DNA of 64,000 bases from Ursus arctos (Eukaryota > Chordata > Mammalia > Carnivora > Ursidae): contig NW_026623008.1 of NCBI RefSeq assembly GCF_023065955.2, forward strand, positions 15,840,501 through 15,904,500, in the 5' to 3' direction. Numbering within the stretch: the stretch's first letter is position 1; the number at the start of each line of letters is the position of its first letter. This document shows, one piece after another, positions 51,232 through 61,630 of this stretch. Below the pieces are notes generated by a model. The model made no database searches, was not told the origin of the DNA, and was given only the letters and a program-made list of their open reading frames with translations. Both the position numbers and the translations under genes were made by a program.

Positions 51232-51432
51232 TAGGGCACCTCCGTTGGTTAAGCGTCTGTCTTCGGTTCAGGTCATGATCCCAGGGTCCTGGGACTGAGC
51301 CCCACGTGGGCCTTCCTGCTCAGCGAGAAGTCTGCTTCTCCCTCTCCCTGTGCCCCTCCTCTCCGCTCTTGCTGTCTCTCTCAAATAAATAAAATCTGAA
51401 AAATAAATAAAATCTGAAAAAAAAAAAAAAGG
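51232..51432 (+). mobile_element. Carnivore tRNA-Lys SINE, sense
   Basis: Head GGGCACCTCCGTTGGTTAAG, body with CCTGGGACTGAGCCCCACGT and a tail in which AAATAAATAAAATCTGAAA is doubled. Target-site duplication AAAATCTTCAA at 51221-51231 and 51433-51443. Different subfamily from the copy at 34670. Confidence 0.94.
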
Positions 51433-51544
51433 AAAATCTTCAAATAAAAAAGAGGCCAAATAAGCCAGTACATTAACAACAAAACCCCCCAGTATAAGAT
51501 TTTTAAAAATTGCATCCATCTTTTTTCTCGCTAAAAAATAAAGC

Positions 51545-51700
51545 AGGTAAATTTTGGACTCAGACAGTCACTTCCACTGGTTCCCAGATGTGTGACCTTG
51601 GGCAAGTCGCTTTGCTTCCCTGAGTCTGAATTTCCCCATCTGTAACCTTGCAAGGTCGAATGGGGCAATGACTGTGGATTTGGGGTATTATTACTGCACT
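51545..51700 (+). mobile_element. MIR SINE, sense
   Basis: GATGTGTGACCTTGGGCAAG TCGCTTTGCTTCCCTGAGTC TGAATTTCCCCATCTGTAAC is an unmistakable MIR core. Confidence 0.88.
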
Positions 51701-52250
51701 CATGCCCCTGGAGCAGTGCAGGTGAGGCCCGTGGAGGGAAGAAGCGCTTCACCATGAGACCCTCACAGTCCCGCCCACCACAGGCACCGGCACCCCTGAA
51801 GCTCTGGGGCCCCAGCCCTATAATGCAAGGGTCCTTGGGGCCAGTGACCCTCACACTGTGGCCCCCTGCTCGCTTCCCAGGCCCCAGGTGAGAAGTCACC
51901 TGGGACTCCAACTACTTCCAGGGCCGTAGGGACAGTCAGGACTCCTGGGCTCTCTAGTCCTTTGGACCTGGACCTCTCTAGCCCCCTCTCTAGCTGGGTT
52001 CTCTGAATAGCAGGGGCCAGGCACCGCCAAGTCTCAGGAAAATGGGAAGGCACCTCAGGTTTGGAACAGAAGAAGATCCACTCCTACAGCACTGGTTTGG
52101 GGGAAGGAGGGAAGGTTCCACTGGTCCCACCCAGAATTCCCACCTCCCTGGTCCAGGGTGGGGATCTCTGTTCAGATCCTCAGAACATCTTTCCTGGACC
52201 ACTCTAAATAAAGTAGCACCACCCCTGCCTCTCCCGGCTCCCCAATTCCA
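51701..52250. other. Unique sequence
   Basis: No gene or repeat recognised. Confidence 0.35.
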
Positions 52251-52254
52251 AGGG

Positions 52255-52480
52255 CATTGTTGCCTGGGCTACAAACATGGGCTCTGGAACCTGACTGCCT
52301 GGGCCAGAGTTTGCTGATCATGGACTGTGGACTTCTTGAAGACGGGGTGTTTGGTCTGTTGACTGCTGTATCATAGCCCCAAGCACTTTCCCTATGTTAC
52401 AGATGGGGAAACTAAGGCTTGGAGAGGACAACTGGGCTCTCTGGAGACCACACAGCAGATTATGGCAGCAAAAGAACTTT
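52255..52480. mobile_element. Composite of MIR and L2 fragments
   Basis: GGGCTCTGGAACCTGACTGC CTGGGCC (52279) is the MIR 5' part, sense. GTGGACTTCTTGAAGACGGG GTG (52328) is L2-like. ATGTTACAGATGGGGAAACT AAGGCTTGGAGAGG (52394) is an antisense MIR core. Three old fragments side by side. Confidence 0.7.
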
Positions 52481-53005
52481 CAAATCACACTCTCTCTGGA
52501 GCGCCCCCACTTCCCTCGCTCCTGTTGCTGGTAGTCAAACAGCCCCTCTGCCCCCTCTCCCTAGCTCTAGACAATATCCCATCACTCAGGTCTCCACAGC
52601 CTTCAGAAAAGGCTGGTCCTCGGGAGGGAAGCTGTGATTTAAGGCTGGGCCCAAGCGCTGACGCGTGAGAGGGGAGCAGGTGGAGGCAGTGAGAGGGGGA
52701 GTGCTTCCCGCCCTGCCAGGCGCCCCATCTGGACAGGGAGGCTGCAACCTGATCTGTGGGCCGGAGAGCTGGGCTATTTTGGGGGTGGCACCGGAGGCCC
52801 AGGCATCATGACTGGGGGAAGGGGTGTCTCCTGCCCCTGTTGCAGGCTTAGGATGTAGGCCCTGGCCCGTGGGCCATTCTGGAGGGTTGGGACAAGGGCA
52901 GGGAGTGGGAACCTCCTCCTGGAGCTCGGTGGGAAGCTTTGGCAGGCAGGGCAGGGGTTCCTAGAGGAAGCTCTCCTTGCTCAAGGGGCTGGAGGCTCCA
53001 GGCCC
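52481..53005. other. Unique GC-rich sequence
   Basis: No gene or repeat recognised. Confidence 0.35.
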
Positions 53006-53009
53006 ACAG

Positions 53010-53135
53010 GAATGGACAGAGAAACCGCACACCTGGGTCTTGTCCCAACTCTGCCACCATCTCACTGTGTGACCTTGGGCAAGTCTCTCTCTCTCTGGGC
53101 CTCGTTTGTATTATTTGGAGATCTCAGGTCCAATC
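53010..53135 (+). mobile_element. MIR SINE, sense
   Basis: CCACCATCTCACTGTGTGAC CTTGGGCAAGTCTCTCTCTC TCTGGGCCTCGTTTGTATTA is the MIR body, well preserved. Confidence 0.88.
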
Positions 53136-53935
53136 CTGCTCTGGGCTTCCAGCATCTTGGCAACAAAGAAGGAACGCTTCATGCTCTAAGGGTCTAGGGA
53201 CAAAGGGGGATGTTCAAATATTTTAAGATTAAAGGAAGAATTCTAACTTTCTAAGACTAAGAATAAAACGAAAGATTCAAACATTCTGGGTTTTAGGGAG
53301 GGATGATCAGGTAGCGAAGACCAAGAAAGGGCGCTCCCTGGGTCCCTGGCAGTAGTGGCGTTGGGGTTATTACGGTCACTACGTGGTCCAGAAGGCATGT
53401 TCGCCTCCAGATCACAGCCCGTGGGAGTGGAGAGCCCTGGGGAGTGGGGGCGGGGGGGAGGAGATGGGAGGGTCAGCAGAGGCCAGTTGGTTTCTGGAAG
53501 TCACAACTGGCACAGGTGGGCCCTAAGGGCTGGCCCATTCTGGTGCTGAGCTGAGGCTAGGAGAGCAGCTGATGCCCCTGCCTGTTCTGGCTTTTCTGCT
53601 GGGACCCACCCAGCTGCCATTGGGCTGCAGTTTTGGGGTCGTGTCTGCCAGAGGCGCAGAATGAGAGGGTTAACGTGTACATGGGGAGGTACAGGAAGGC
53701 TGGGCTCCTGTCTCTCCCTTGTAGCCTTCTGGGTGGGTGCTGGCTGCCTTCCCAGGGTGGCCTGGACCCTAGGAAATGCTTCCTTGGGTACGTGATCTCA
53801 GTGAACATAGTTGAGCCAGGGCTTCTGGGAGGAAGGAGAGAGTAGGTCTGGCCTGGGTGAGGTCTGGGGTGGTGGCATGTGGGAGAAGCTCCAGGATTGC
53901 CCACTTGACCCGTGTCCCATGCCCCCAGCACCTGA
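53136..53935. other. Unique sequence
   Basis: A purine-rich AT patch at 53215-53290. Otherwise GC-rich. No gene recognised. Confidence 0.35.
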
Positions 53936-53939
53936 CCTG

Positions 53940-54005
53940 CATGACCCTTCTGGAACCCCTGCTTCTTCATCTGTAAGATGGGGACGACAGTCTTGCATTA
54001 AATGA
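53940..54005 (+). mobile_element. MIR SINE fragment, sense (weak)
   Basis: CTGCTTCTTCATCTGTAAGA TGGGGACGACAG is the MIR core only. Confidence 0.6.
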
Positions 54006-54420
54006 GCTGAACAGTGGACAGTGGCTTGCAGACCCAGTGTTCATGGGAGTGTGCAGGGTGGAGATGGGGGCAGCCGGCAGGGAGGGGACAAGGGACTTGC
54101 CACTTGAGGCACCTGAGAACCGAGACCCCCAGGGCTTCCCATTTTGTGGCCTGGGATTCGGTTAGGGGGGGGGGCAGCTGCCTTTCCCTTTGCTCCAGAA
54201 TTTTTAAGAATGAAACATCCCCACTTACCAGTCCCTGAGAAGCTGGCTGTGGCACTGAGTATAAGAAGCCAACCGAAGATCCAATTCTTGGTCCTGAGGT
54301 GTGGGGCAGACCCGCCAGGAGAAACACTTGCGTCTCTTCCAGCGGTACTGAGACCCTGAGAAGTGGGAGGTGATGCAGGGGGCTGCTGAGCTCCAGCCCG
54401 TCCTGGGGCCACATTATTTC
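54006..54420. other. Unique sequence
   Basis: Includes a G-run of nine at about 54166. No gene recognised. Confidence 0.35.
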
Positions 54421-54482
54421 AGGTGTGCGTGCATGCGTGTGTGTGTGTGTGTGTATGTGTGTGTGCATGTGTGTGTGTGCAG
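54421..54482 (+). repeat. (TG)n microsatellite, interrupted
   Basis: TG units broken by CA, TA and CATG steps. About 50 bp in total. Confidence 0.92.
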
Positions 54483-54508
54483 GAGTGCTATTTTAACTCA
54501 CTGCCTAC

Positions 54509-54704
54509 CTTTTTTTTTTTTTTTTTCCTGAGAGGGAGAGGTGTGGAAGGGGCAGAGGGAGAGGGAGAGAGAAAATCTTAAACAAGTTCCACGCCCGGCA
54601 CGGAGCCCGATGTGGGGCTCGATCTCACGACCCTGAGATCAGGACCTGAGCCGAATCCAAGGGTCGGATTCTTCACTGACTGAGCCCCCCCAGGCACGCC
54701 CATG
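54509..54704 (-). mobile_element. Carnivore tRNA-Lys SINE, antisense
   Basis: T-run at the left, GAGAGGGAGAGG body, GATGTGGGGCTCGATCTCAC and a head read in reverse ending CAGGCACGCC. ACTGCCTA flanks both sides (54500-54507 and 54705-54712). More diverged than the copies at 25855 and 34670. Confidence 0.92.
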
Positions 54705-54712
54705 ACTGCCTA

Positions 54713-54880
54713 TCGTTCTTATCCTATCTCCTATCTATAGTTTCTTTAAACGTAATCTATTGGGCTTCACAAAGGGTTTGATGCAGCTGTAAGGAATATT
54801 TATAATTCGAACGAATGATATAAAGCAATCAGAAGTTTCTATGGCCCGTGTGAACTTTTGAAACCTCTGGGTTGGGCCTC
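54713..54880. other. AT-rich unique stretch
   Basis: TAATCTATTGGGCTTCACAA and TATTTATAATTCGAACGAAT. No repeat named. Confidence 0.3.
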
Positions 54881-54884
54881 CTGG

Positions 54885-55045
54885 CCCTGTGAGAAACGCA
54901 AGAGCTGTGAGCACGTCACTCCACCTTTCTAAGCCCCAGCGTCCGCATCTGGAAGTGGGGGAGAGTCGTTCCTGCCTCGTGACGTGGGGATTACAGGAGG
55001 TCGTGCTTGCGAAGGGCCTGGTGTGGCACTTGGCATGGGGACGAT
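54885..55045 (+). mobile_element. MIR SINE, sense
   Basis: GAGCACGTCACTCCACCTTT CTAAGCCCCAGCGTCCGCAT CTGGAAGTGGGG and GGCCTGGTGTGGCACTTGGC fit the MIR from core to 3' end. Confidence 0.75.
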
Positions 55046-56090
55046 GTCCCAGCTGAGGGCAAGGGTCCTCGGAGACGCTTCCTGCAGTTCCTACTTGGCT
55101 CGTGTTGGACGTGAGCCATCCAGATAGGCTTCCCCGAGGAGGTGTGGCTTTCGAAGCTGTTCTAAGTGAGAGAGTCCAGGTGGGAGGAGCCGGGGCGGTG
55201 GGCTCCTGAGTGGGGAGCTCTGGGGGAGTCGAGGAGTTGCTGGCCCAGCCCTGGGGTGGCGGGGGGAGAGGTGGGGAGCCAGGAGGATGGGCTTGCCAGG
55301 TCCGTCTAAAACCAGGGAGCAGGATGGAGGGGTGACCCGTGCGTGATCCCCACTGTCACAGGTGTGAAAACTGTGACCCACAGCAGGCTCTCGGGCAGCT
55401 AGTCACCCTGTTGCCTCACAGAGAGGGGGAGGGCTGAGTCTTTGCCTCACGGTTTTTAGCTTGTGGTGTGTTGGCCCTGGTGATAGCAAAATTGAAAGGA
55501 AAAAACCCCCAATCAAATAAAGATTAAAAAAAACAATACTTTAAAAAAGAAGGACACGCAGGTCAGAGGGCCAAAGTGACCAGCCTGGGGTGGCACGGCC
55601 AGGACTGCAGCAGGACGGAGCTGGAGTCGGAATCCGGGGTTCCCACCATCCTTCTCCTCCCCGGGGCACCGCCCACCCAGCGCCCCCTCCCTGCTGCTCT
55701 CGGCCTTTATTGGGTCCTTAACGGGCTCTTGGAGACCTGACACCTGCCGCCTTTTCTGTTCTAATTAAAGGCGGATGCTCTGGGGGGTGAACCGGGGGTG
55801 GCGTGTGGGGGGCTCTGGCTCGTGGCCACCCTGGGCGACACATTCCTGGCTCCTGACTCACAGAGAAATGTCTTCGTGTCTCCTCGGCACTTTTGGACCC
55901 TGCAGCTGTGGCCACATTCCTCCCCACCTCCTCTCCCCTCCAGCCGGAGCCGCTGCTAATTGCACGGACCCATCCCAGGCTGTGGAGACTGAGGCCCCAA
56001 GGGGTGGGTGCAGGTTTCCCAGCCGTGCAGGGCGGAGTCAGGGAGAGGAGAGACCCTCGCACTAGGGTGTGCTTTTGCCCTCACCTCGGC
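55046..56090. other. Unique GC-rich sequence
   Basis: An A-rich patch at 55495-55550 (AATCAAATAAAGATTAAAAA) could be a degraded SINE or L1 tail without a visible body. No gene recognised. Confidence 0.35.
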
Positions 56091-56096
56091 TTAGGG

Positions 56097-56310
56097 CAGT
56101 GATTCTGCACTGGGCGTGTGGTGGGTGCGTCTGGAGACGTTTGGGGTTGTTACGACAGGGTGTGTGTGTGTGCGTGTGCGTGTGCGTGCTCTTCTGTGGG
56201 CACCTAGAGGGTAAAAGCTGGTTGCTAAACTCCCTACCATGATTAGGACACTCCCCCCAAGAGAATTATCTGGTCCCAAATGTCAGTAACCCCAAAGCTG
56301 AGAAACCCAG
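56097..56310 (+). mobile_element. hAT-type non-autonomous DNA transposon, complete ends
   Basis: Begins CAGTGATTCTGCACTGGG and ends GCTGAGAAACCC, close to inverted ends CAGTGGTTCTCAAC / GTTGAGAAACCCTG. GTCTGGAGACGTTTGGGGTT GTTACGACAGGG, GTTGCTAAACTCCCTACCAT GATTAGGACA and GAATTATCTGGTCCCAAATG TCAGTA follow the known consensus. A (TG)n run at 56159-56190 has expanded inside it. Confidence 0.8.
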
Positions 56311-57370
56311 GCCTAGGGCTGGAGCAGGGTTTGGTGCCCCCGTTCTGCACATTCTCCTTAAACCCCGGCCTGGATCCTGGAGACCCCGAGATGACCCCAT
56401 GTCAAATCCTGGTGCTCAGGAGCCCCTTCGAGAGAGGAGCTGGCAGGCGTCTTCTGCTAGAAGAACAGACCCGTGATGTTGAGGAAGGTGGGGGAAGGGT
56501 GAGCCGTGTCCTCTTGGGGCCGGGATTTCATCCTCTGGCCAGCGCAGAGCTGAACTTCTAACTCTCGGGGCCCTTCGGGCTCTCACGGGCTGGGCTTCTA
56601 GACTGGATTTCTGCGCAGCGTGGTGGGGACGCTGGCACACCAACGCGAGGGTGGGCAAGACAGGCTGCTCTGGCCTGTCGCCTGGTTTTCTAAGAACGCG
56701 TCACCGGCGCACACCCACGTCCGTTCGTTTACATATTGTCCATGGCTCCCTGGACGGTTTCGTTGTGACAGCGTCTGGCCCTCAAGCCCTGAAGGTATTT
56801 TCTCTCTGGCCCCTGACAGAAAGGTGCGCTGATAGATGGCTTTCAGGTGTAAGTCCATGGCCGGCTGGGGACTGACGGAAGGGCGTTTATCTTGGGGAGG
56901 GGGCATGGGAAGGGCTTATCTTGAAGGCAGTTGCTTCTAGTGCACGGCGGGTCAGGATCTCATACTCAGATTCCTCCCTACGGCCTCAGTTTCCCCATGT
57001 GTAAGTGGCAATCAGTGTATAGGCCTCACAGGGCCGTGCGGAGGCCTGGCGTGATGGTGAGTGAGGAGAGAAAGTCTCGTGCTCGGGCCGGCAGCCTGAG
57101 CCGGGCTATTTATGGTTTTCCGCCGGGAGGGGGGCCCCAGGCTGCGGGCCGTGTCTGACCTGAATTCTTACACTTACAGGAAATTAGAGCCCTTGGAAGC
57201 AGGTGCGCTGGTGATCCCAACACTCGGGTGGCCGAGAGGGTGATGTGGCTGAGGCAACAGGCTGGGGGGTGGCGTGGACTGGCCGACGGATGGAGGAGGG
57301 GCTGGTCCAGAGGGGACAGGGCTCCCATCCCGCCTTCCTGCAGTCATGAGAGGAAAATAGAATGACTACT
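56311..57370. other. Unique GC-rich sequence
   Basis: No repeat recognised with confidence. At 57095-57130 GCCGGGCTATTTATGGTTTT CCGCC looks like a small conserved patch (A/T-rich MEF2/TATA-like core). No gene supported. Confidence 0.35.
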
Positions 57371-57374
57371 TCCA

Positions 57375-57590
57375 TGCGCTGGGTTCTTGCTCTGGGCTTT
57401 GCTTGTGTTTGCTTAGTTAATCCTCACAACATGCCTATGAGGTATGCTTACTACTTCCATTTTACAGATGGGGAAACTGAGGCTCTGGAAGGTTTACTCA
57501 CTTGCCTGTGAGCATAGAGCAGGTGTTAGAGTAGGGATTTGAACCCAGAAAAGACTGTATAATTCTAATTCTCATGTCCTGTTTTCAGTG
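57375..57590 (-). mobile_element. MIR SINE, nearly full length, antisense
   Basis: AGTTAATCCTCACAACATGC CTATGAGGTATGC, CCATTTTACAGATGGGGAAA CTGAGGCTC and TAGGGATTTGAACCCAGAAA cover the element in reverse. Confidence 0.93.
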
Positions 57591-58110
57591 CCAGCTGCCT
57601 TTGGGCAATGAGGAGGCCTCCGAGAAGATTCCAGAATGTTCTATGGGTTTTGGCAGTTTCCTGCTGAGGTGGCAATGGGCACATGGCTGTGTGGGGCAGA
57701 GTCGGGGTGTGTGGATGGTCCCGTCCGGGGGTGGAGTGGGAGGGTGAGTGGCCAGCATCTTGGGGACTAGTCATGTGTTTCAGTGAGTGCTGGGGGTGGC
57801 CCACGGACTGCCAGGTCGGGAGGACTGCCACTGTCTTGCAGGTCAGGACAGGAGCCTGGGAGGGATGGAGTGATGGGGTCTGCCCTGAGGCCAGGTGGGC
57901 TGCATGTGCCCTGTCTGGGGCAGGTGCCCCAGGTTGTCCACCTGTCTGAAGTGAGAATGAGAAGGCAGGTGTGAGAGACTGAGTGTGTCCAGGGTGTGGG
58001 TGACATTGGCTTTGACTCAGAAGAGTATATGGGGATGTGAATATGTGTGGGACACTGTGGATGTGAGAGAGGGCGAGTGTGATTGTTTGAATATCTGGGG
58101 GTTCACAGGG
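57591..58110. other. Unique GT-rich sequence
   Basis: No gene recognised. TG steps become frequent from 57960. Confidence 0.35.
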
Positions 58111-58350
58111 GCAGGATCAGGCCTGGTGTGACCAAAAATGTATTCAATTTGGGGGACTTCTTGTGTGAAAAATAATACAAAATTCAGAATACTAAAGGCT
58201 GTAAAATGGGAAAGAAACTACAACAAATTACAATAGTTTTTAAAGCTGACAGATATCACAAACATTACCAAATCCAGAAAATATCATAATATTTTTATTG
58301 ATTAACTTCCTGGCTTTCCCTACCTCTTTTTGGCTTTGACCATCATGTGA
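58111..58350. other. AT-rich block, unassigned
   Basis: GACCAAAAATGTATTCAATT and GATATCACAAACATTACCAA. It differs strongly from its GT-rich flanks and may be an unnamed old transposon fragment. Confidence 0.3.
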
Positions 58351-58670
58351 ACACATTGCTAGGCCCTCGCAGGGTCTTGGGATGTGTGAGTCTGGGTGGG
58401 CAATGTGTGCGTGTGTGTGTAAGGGTGCGACCAAATGTGAGGTAGTGTTTCACAGAAGAGTGAGACACGGAGAGCTGGGTTTTCGTAGCAGAATGGATCA
58501 ATGAATATTTGTTGACCGAGTAAAAGAGAGGCTAGTGTATGTGGGTAAATGTGTGCATAGGATACATACATGTGTGTTGAAGCATGTGTGTGCACATGTG
58601 TGAATGCGGGGGTGTGTGGTAGTATCTGTGAGGAAACTGTGTGTATCTGTGTGAGATTCCTTGGGTGTCT
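58351..58670. repeat. TG-rich degraded low-complexity tract
   Basis: Scattered TGTGTG steps (58404-58430 and 58555-58660), with AATATTTGTTGACCGAGTAA between, which may be a short L2 end. Confidence 0.6.
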
Positions 58671-58920
58671 TTTCTTTGGCATTCCAATTTGGGGGAACCT
58701 CTCCCTGTCTGTACTCTACCTCCACCCTATTCCCCACCCCGGGGGCAGATGGGCACAGACATGCTGTGGCATTTGGTCCAGGCCTTTCGGGGACAGGCTT
58801 GGTGTGCGGAATTCACAGTTCCTTCCCCTGCCCCGCCTCCCTTCCTCCCACTGATGAAATGTTGGTAATTCAATCCACGGAGATACTCAGTGTCCTGAGG
58901 AGGGGTTGGCATGGGGCATG
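58671..58920. other. Unique sequence before the minisatellite
   Basis: No gene or repeat recognised. Confidence 0.3.
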
Positions 58921-58922
58921 AG

Positions 58923-58960
<38 letters not shown>

Positions 58961-59540
58961 TGAGTGTGTGAGAGAGTGTGAGAGTGAGAATGTAAGTGTG
59001 TGTGAGAGAGCATCAGAGAGTATGTGAGAGTGTGTGTGTGAGTGTGCATGAGAGAGTGTGAGCATACGTGAGAGTGTGTCTTAGAGAGAGCGTGTGAGAG
59101 ACTGTGTATGTGTGAGTGTGTGTCTGTGAGAGAGTGTGTGAGAGATTGTGGGTGTGTGAGAGTGTATGTGAGAGACTGTGAGAGTGTGTGAGACAAAGTA
59201 TGTGAGACTGTGTGAGAGTGTGTGAGAGAAAGTATATGAGAGTGTGAGTGTGTGAGTGAACATGAGAGTGTGAGTGTGTGTGTGAAAGAGTGTGTGAGAG
59301 AGTGAGTGTGTGAGACTGTATGTGAGACTGTGTGTGAGAGAATGTGTGTGAGTGTGTGTGACAGTGTGTGAGTGTGAGAGTGTGTGAGTGTGAGAGTGTG
59401 TGAGTGTGAGAGTGTGTGTGAGTGTGTGAGAGTGTCTGTGAGGGTGTGTGAGAGTGTGTGTAAGTGTGTGAGATATCGTGTGACAGAGAGAGTATGTGCA
59501 AGAGAGAGAGACAGAGTGTGTGTGTGAGAGAGAGAGAGTT
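58921..59540 (+). repeat. TGTGAGAG-type minisatellite with a pure (TG)n start
   Basis: About 620 bp composed almost wholly of T, G and A in GTGTGAGAGTGTGTGAGAGA-like variants, starting with a pure (TG) run at 58926-58955. Unit length varies between about 8 and 24 bp. On the opposite strand it gives long frames of Ser-His-Thr-Leu repeats (up to 230 codons), a by-product of the repeat and not a gene. Confidence 0.95.
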
Positions 59541-59569
59541 CTACAGCATCTGAGCCGCCCAAAGAGCAT

Positions 59570-59695
59570 GCTGTTCATATCCTTCCTTGTACAAATGGAG
59601 AAACTGAGGCTTGGGGGTAGGGAAGTGATGCGTCTGAACAAACTAGTGGGACCAGGTTGGGACCAGAATTCCGATCTCCCAGAGCAGTGGTTCCA
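59570..59695 (-). mobile_element. MIR SINE, antisense
   Basis: CTTGTACAAATGGAGAAACT GAGGCTTGGGGGTAG, then TGATGCGTCTGAACAAACTA and CAGAATTCCGATCTCCC fit the reversed MIR core and tRNA-related part. Confidence 0.8.
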
Positions 59696-59965
59696 ATTCA
59701 ACTAATTCTGAGCACTTGCTGGGGGCCAGGCATAGGGTCAGTTGAAGCGGTGAGTGTGGTAGGCTGGAAAGAACCATCCTTGACCTGGAGGTGCTTCTAG
59801 AGAAGTGGGGGAATTTATGGGAAAAGCGGTGGTATTTATGCATGGCAGGGCAGCAGTGAGAAGCAGACAGGGCCGCATCGTGGGGCGCCACACCATCGGC
59901 CCGGAGCATGGTTTGCTCGTGAGGGGTGCCGGGAGGGCTTAGAGGGGTGGGGCCGGTGGGATGGG
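59696..59965 (-). mobile_element. L2-like LINE 3' end, antisense
   Basis: TTCTGAGCACTTGCTGGGGG CCAGGCATAGGG and CCATCCTTGACCTGGAGGTG resemble the antisense L2 end (TTGAGCACCTACTGTGTGCCAGG, CCCTGCCCTCAAGGAGCT). Confidence 0.55.
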
Positions 59966-60258
59966 GCAGCTGCACGTTCGTGTTTCAGAAAGAGAGCCTG
60001 GCTTCTGTGGGGAAGGGAGAGGTTGGCCACCAAGGAGGCTAGTACCCCATCTGGGCAAGAGTCATGGGTTTGATGGGATGCGGAGACAGGGTTGCCAAGT
60101 GAAGGCGACCCCAGCTTTGGCCTTTCTCACTATCACCCCCTTCCTCAACAGCTTCCCCCTAACAGGTCTTAACCCAACCATACCCAAGAGAGGCCCGGCA
60201 TGTGAGCTGCTCTCTCCTCAGGTAGCTTCCTTCCCGTCTTGTGGGGAGATGGGCACAT
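59966..60258. other. Unique sequence
   Basis: No gene recognised. Confidence 0.3.
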
Positions 60259-60330
60259 CAGAGCAAACCCGGCAAGGGGCAGGACGGGGCTGGATCAGAG
60301 CAAACCGGCAAGGGGCAGGATGGGGCTGGG
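60259..60330. repeat. Two-copy tandem duplication of about 36 bp
   Basis: CAGAGCAAACCCGGCAAGGG (60259) and CAGAGCAAACCGGCAAGGGG (60296) begin two units that differ by a one-base deletion and one or two substitutions. Units run 60259-60295 and 60296-about 60330. Confidence 0.9.
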
Positions 60331-60334
60331 GCAA

Positions 60335-60545
60335 AAACAGACTCTTGGGAGCGAGGCTGCCTGCGTTCAAATGCTGATCCAAGTGGCTATATCCCTTAAT
60401 CTCTCTGGGCCTCAGATTCCGCATCGATGGGGTAACAGCAGGGACGACTGTAGAGAACTGTCACGAAGACTAAGTGAATGCAAGCATCAGTGCCTAGCAT
60501 ACTAAAGCTATGCCTGTGATAGCTATTATTCTAATTATAGGAATC
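60335..60545 (+). mobile_element. MIR SINE, nearly full length, sense
   Basis: GAGCGAGGCTGCCTGCGTTC AAATGCTGATCC, CTTAATCTCTCTGGGCCTCA GATTCCGCATCG and AGCATCAGTGCCTAGCATAC follow the full element. Confidence 0.9.
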
Positions 60546-60604
60546 ACATCCAGATGGAGAGATTTCTTCTCACTGAGCAACCTAGGAGGGCTTCCTGCAG
60601 AAGG

Positions 60605-60745
60605 CAGCAGCCTGGTGCAATGAGAAGGCTGGCTTAGGATGAGACCAGGATTAGGCCTGTAGCTTGGTTCCTTGGCCTGCGTGCCTCGGTTGAGTCATGG
60701 GCCTCTATGAGCCTTGGTGTCTTCCCTGGGAGGAAGGTGAGTGTA
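60605..60745 (+). mobile_element. MIR SINE, sense (diverged)
   Basis: AGCAGCCTGGTGCAATGAGA AGGCTGGCTTAGG and GTCATGGGCCTCTATGAGCC TTGGTGTCTTCC resemble MIR 5' part and core. Confidence 0.6.
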
Positions 60746-60749
60746 GCAA

Positions 60750-60950
60750 CAATAGTCAACCAGTCCTGAGCTCGTCCTATACTTCAAGCCCGAGGCCAGT
60801 GCTGGGGGCCTTATTCAATGCTCCTATCCACCCCTTGGGGCGGCGGGACTGTTTCAGATAAAGAGACGGAGGCTCAGGAGGTGAGACCGCTTGCCTGACC
60901 TCACACAGTTCAGAAGGGCAGAGCCGGGACTGGCTTCAGGTGATCTGAGC
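60750..60950 (-). mobile_element. MIR SINE, antisense
   Basis: ATAAAGAGACGGAGGCTCAG GAGGTGAGACCGCTTGCCTG ACCTCACACAGTTCAGAAGG is the reversed MIR core and next segment. Confidence 0.82.
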
Positions 60951-61240
60951 CATTAATTGGTTCCTGGCACATATTTGGTGTGGATAAACAGCTGTTATTA
61001 GCAATGAATAATGAGTGGTATTGGAGCTGGTTTGGATAAGAGGAGTAGGTTTTCCACGGGGAGCAGAGGGGAGAGGGGACCCCAGTGGAGGCCTCTAGTT
61101 GAGAAAAGCAGGGAGGTGGGCTTTTACTTATTCCCCCAGGGAACAGAATTACTTGCAACCAGGGGTCTTTGGGGAAGACCTGAACTGGGGGTCAAGATGA
61201 AGTAGAAATTTCAAACCCATGGTAGGCCTTGTTCGAGTTC
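60951..61240. other. Unique sequence
   Basis: A short L2-like GGTTCCTGGCACATATTTGG appears at 60959. Otherwise nothing recognised. Confidence 0.35.
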
Positions 61241-61630
61241 TATTCTGCAGAAGGAGAAGCCCTAGGGCCTGTGAGTGTGGCCCCAGCTCCCAGACTCGGT
61301 CTGCCGTCTCCTGGGCCTGCTCTGGGCTCTGGGACCTGCAGACCCCACTCTGCATCACTTGGCATCTTGCTCTCTGGCTTCTGGTTGGCTCCAGCCAGCG
61401 GGAGGGTGGAAGCAGAAAGAAGGGCCTGCTCCCTCTCTGCTGAGTCTCCATGGGCTGGCCTTATTCCTCTGCAGCTCTCAACGTGGTGTGCTGCCTGGGC
61501 TTGGTGCTAACAGCTCCCCACTGTTGCCAGTCCCTGGGCACCACACCGTCCCTTGTTGGTTTCCCTGAACTCCACCCACTCCTCTGAAACGCCTTTTCTG
61601 TTATCCCTTTTGCATGAGTCTCTTTTCAGC
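61241..61630 (+). mobile_element. Unassigned ancient interspersed repeat
   Basis: TCTGGCTTCTGGTTGGCTCC AGCCAGCGGGAGG, GGTGCTAACAGCTCCCCACT GTTGCC and ACCGTCCCTTGTTGGTTTCC CTGAACTCC match landmarks of an old mammalian repeat I can recall but not name. No coding potential. Confidence 0.5.

Noticed and set aside
58870..59562. 230-codon frame of Ser-His-Thr-Leu repeats on the minus strand
   Set aside because: It is the translation of a TGTGAG minisatellite, not a gene.
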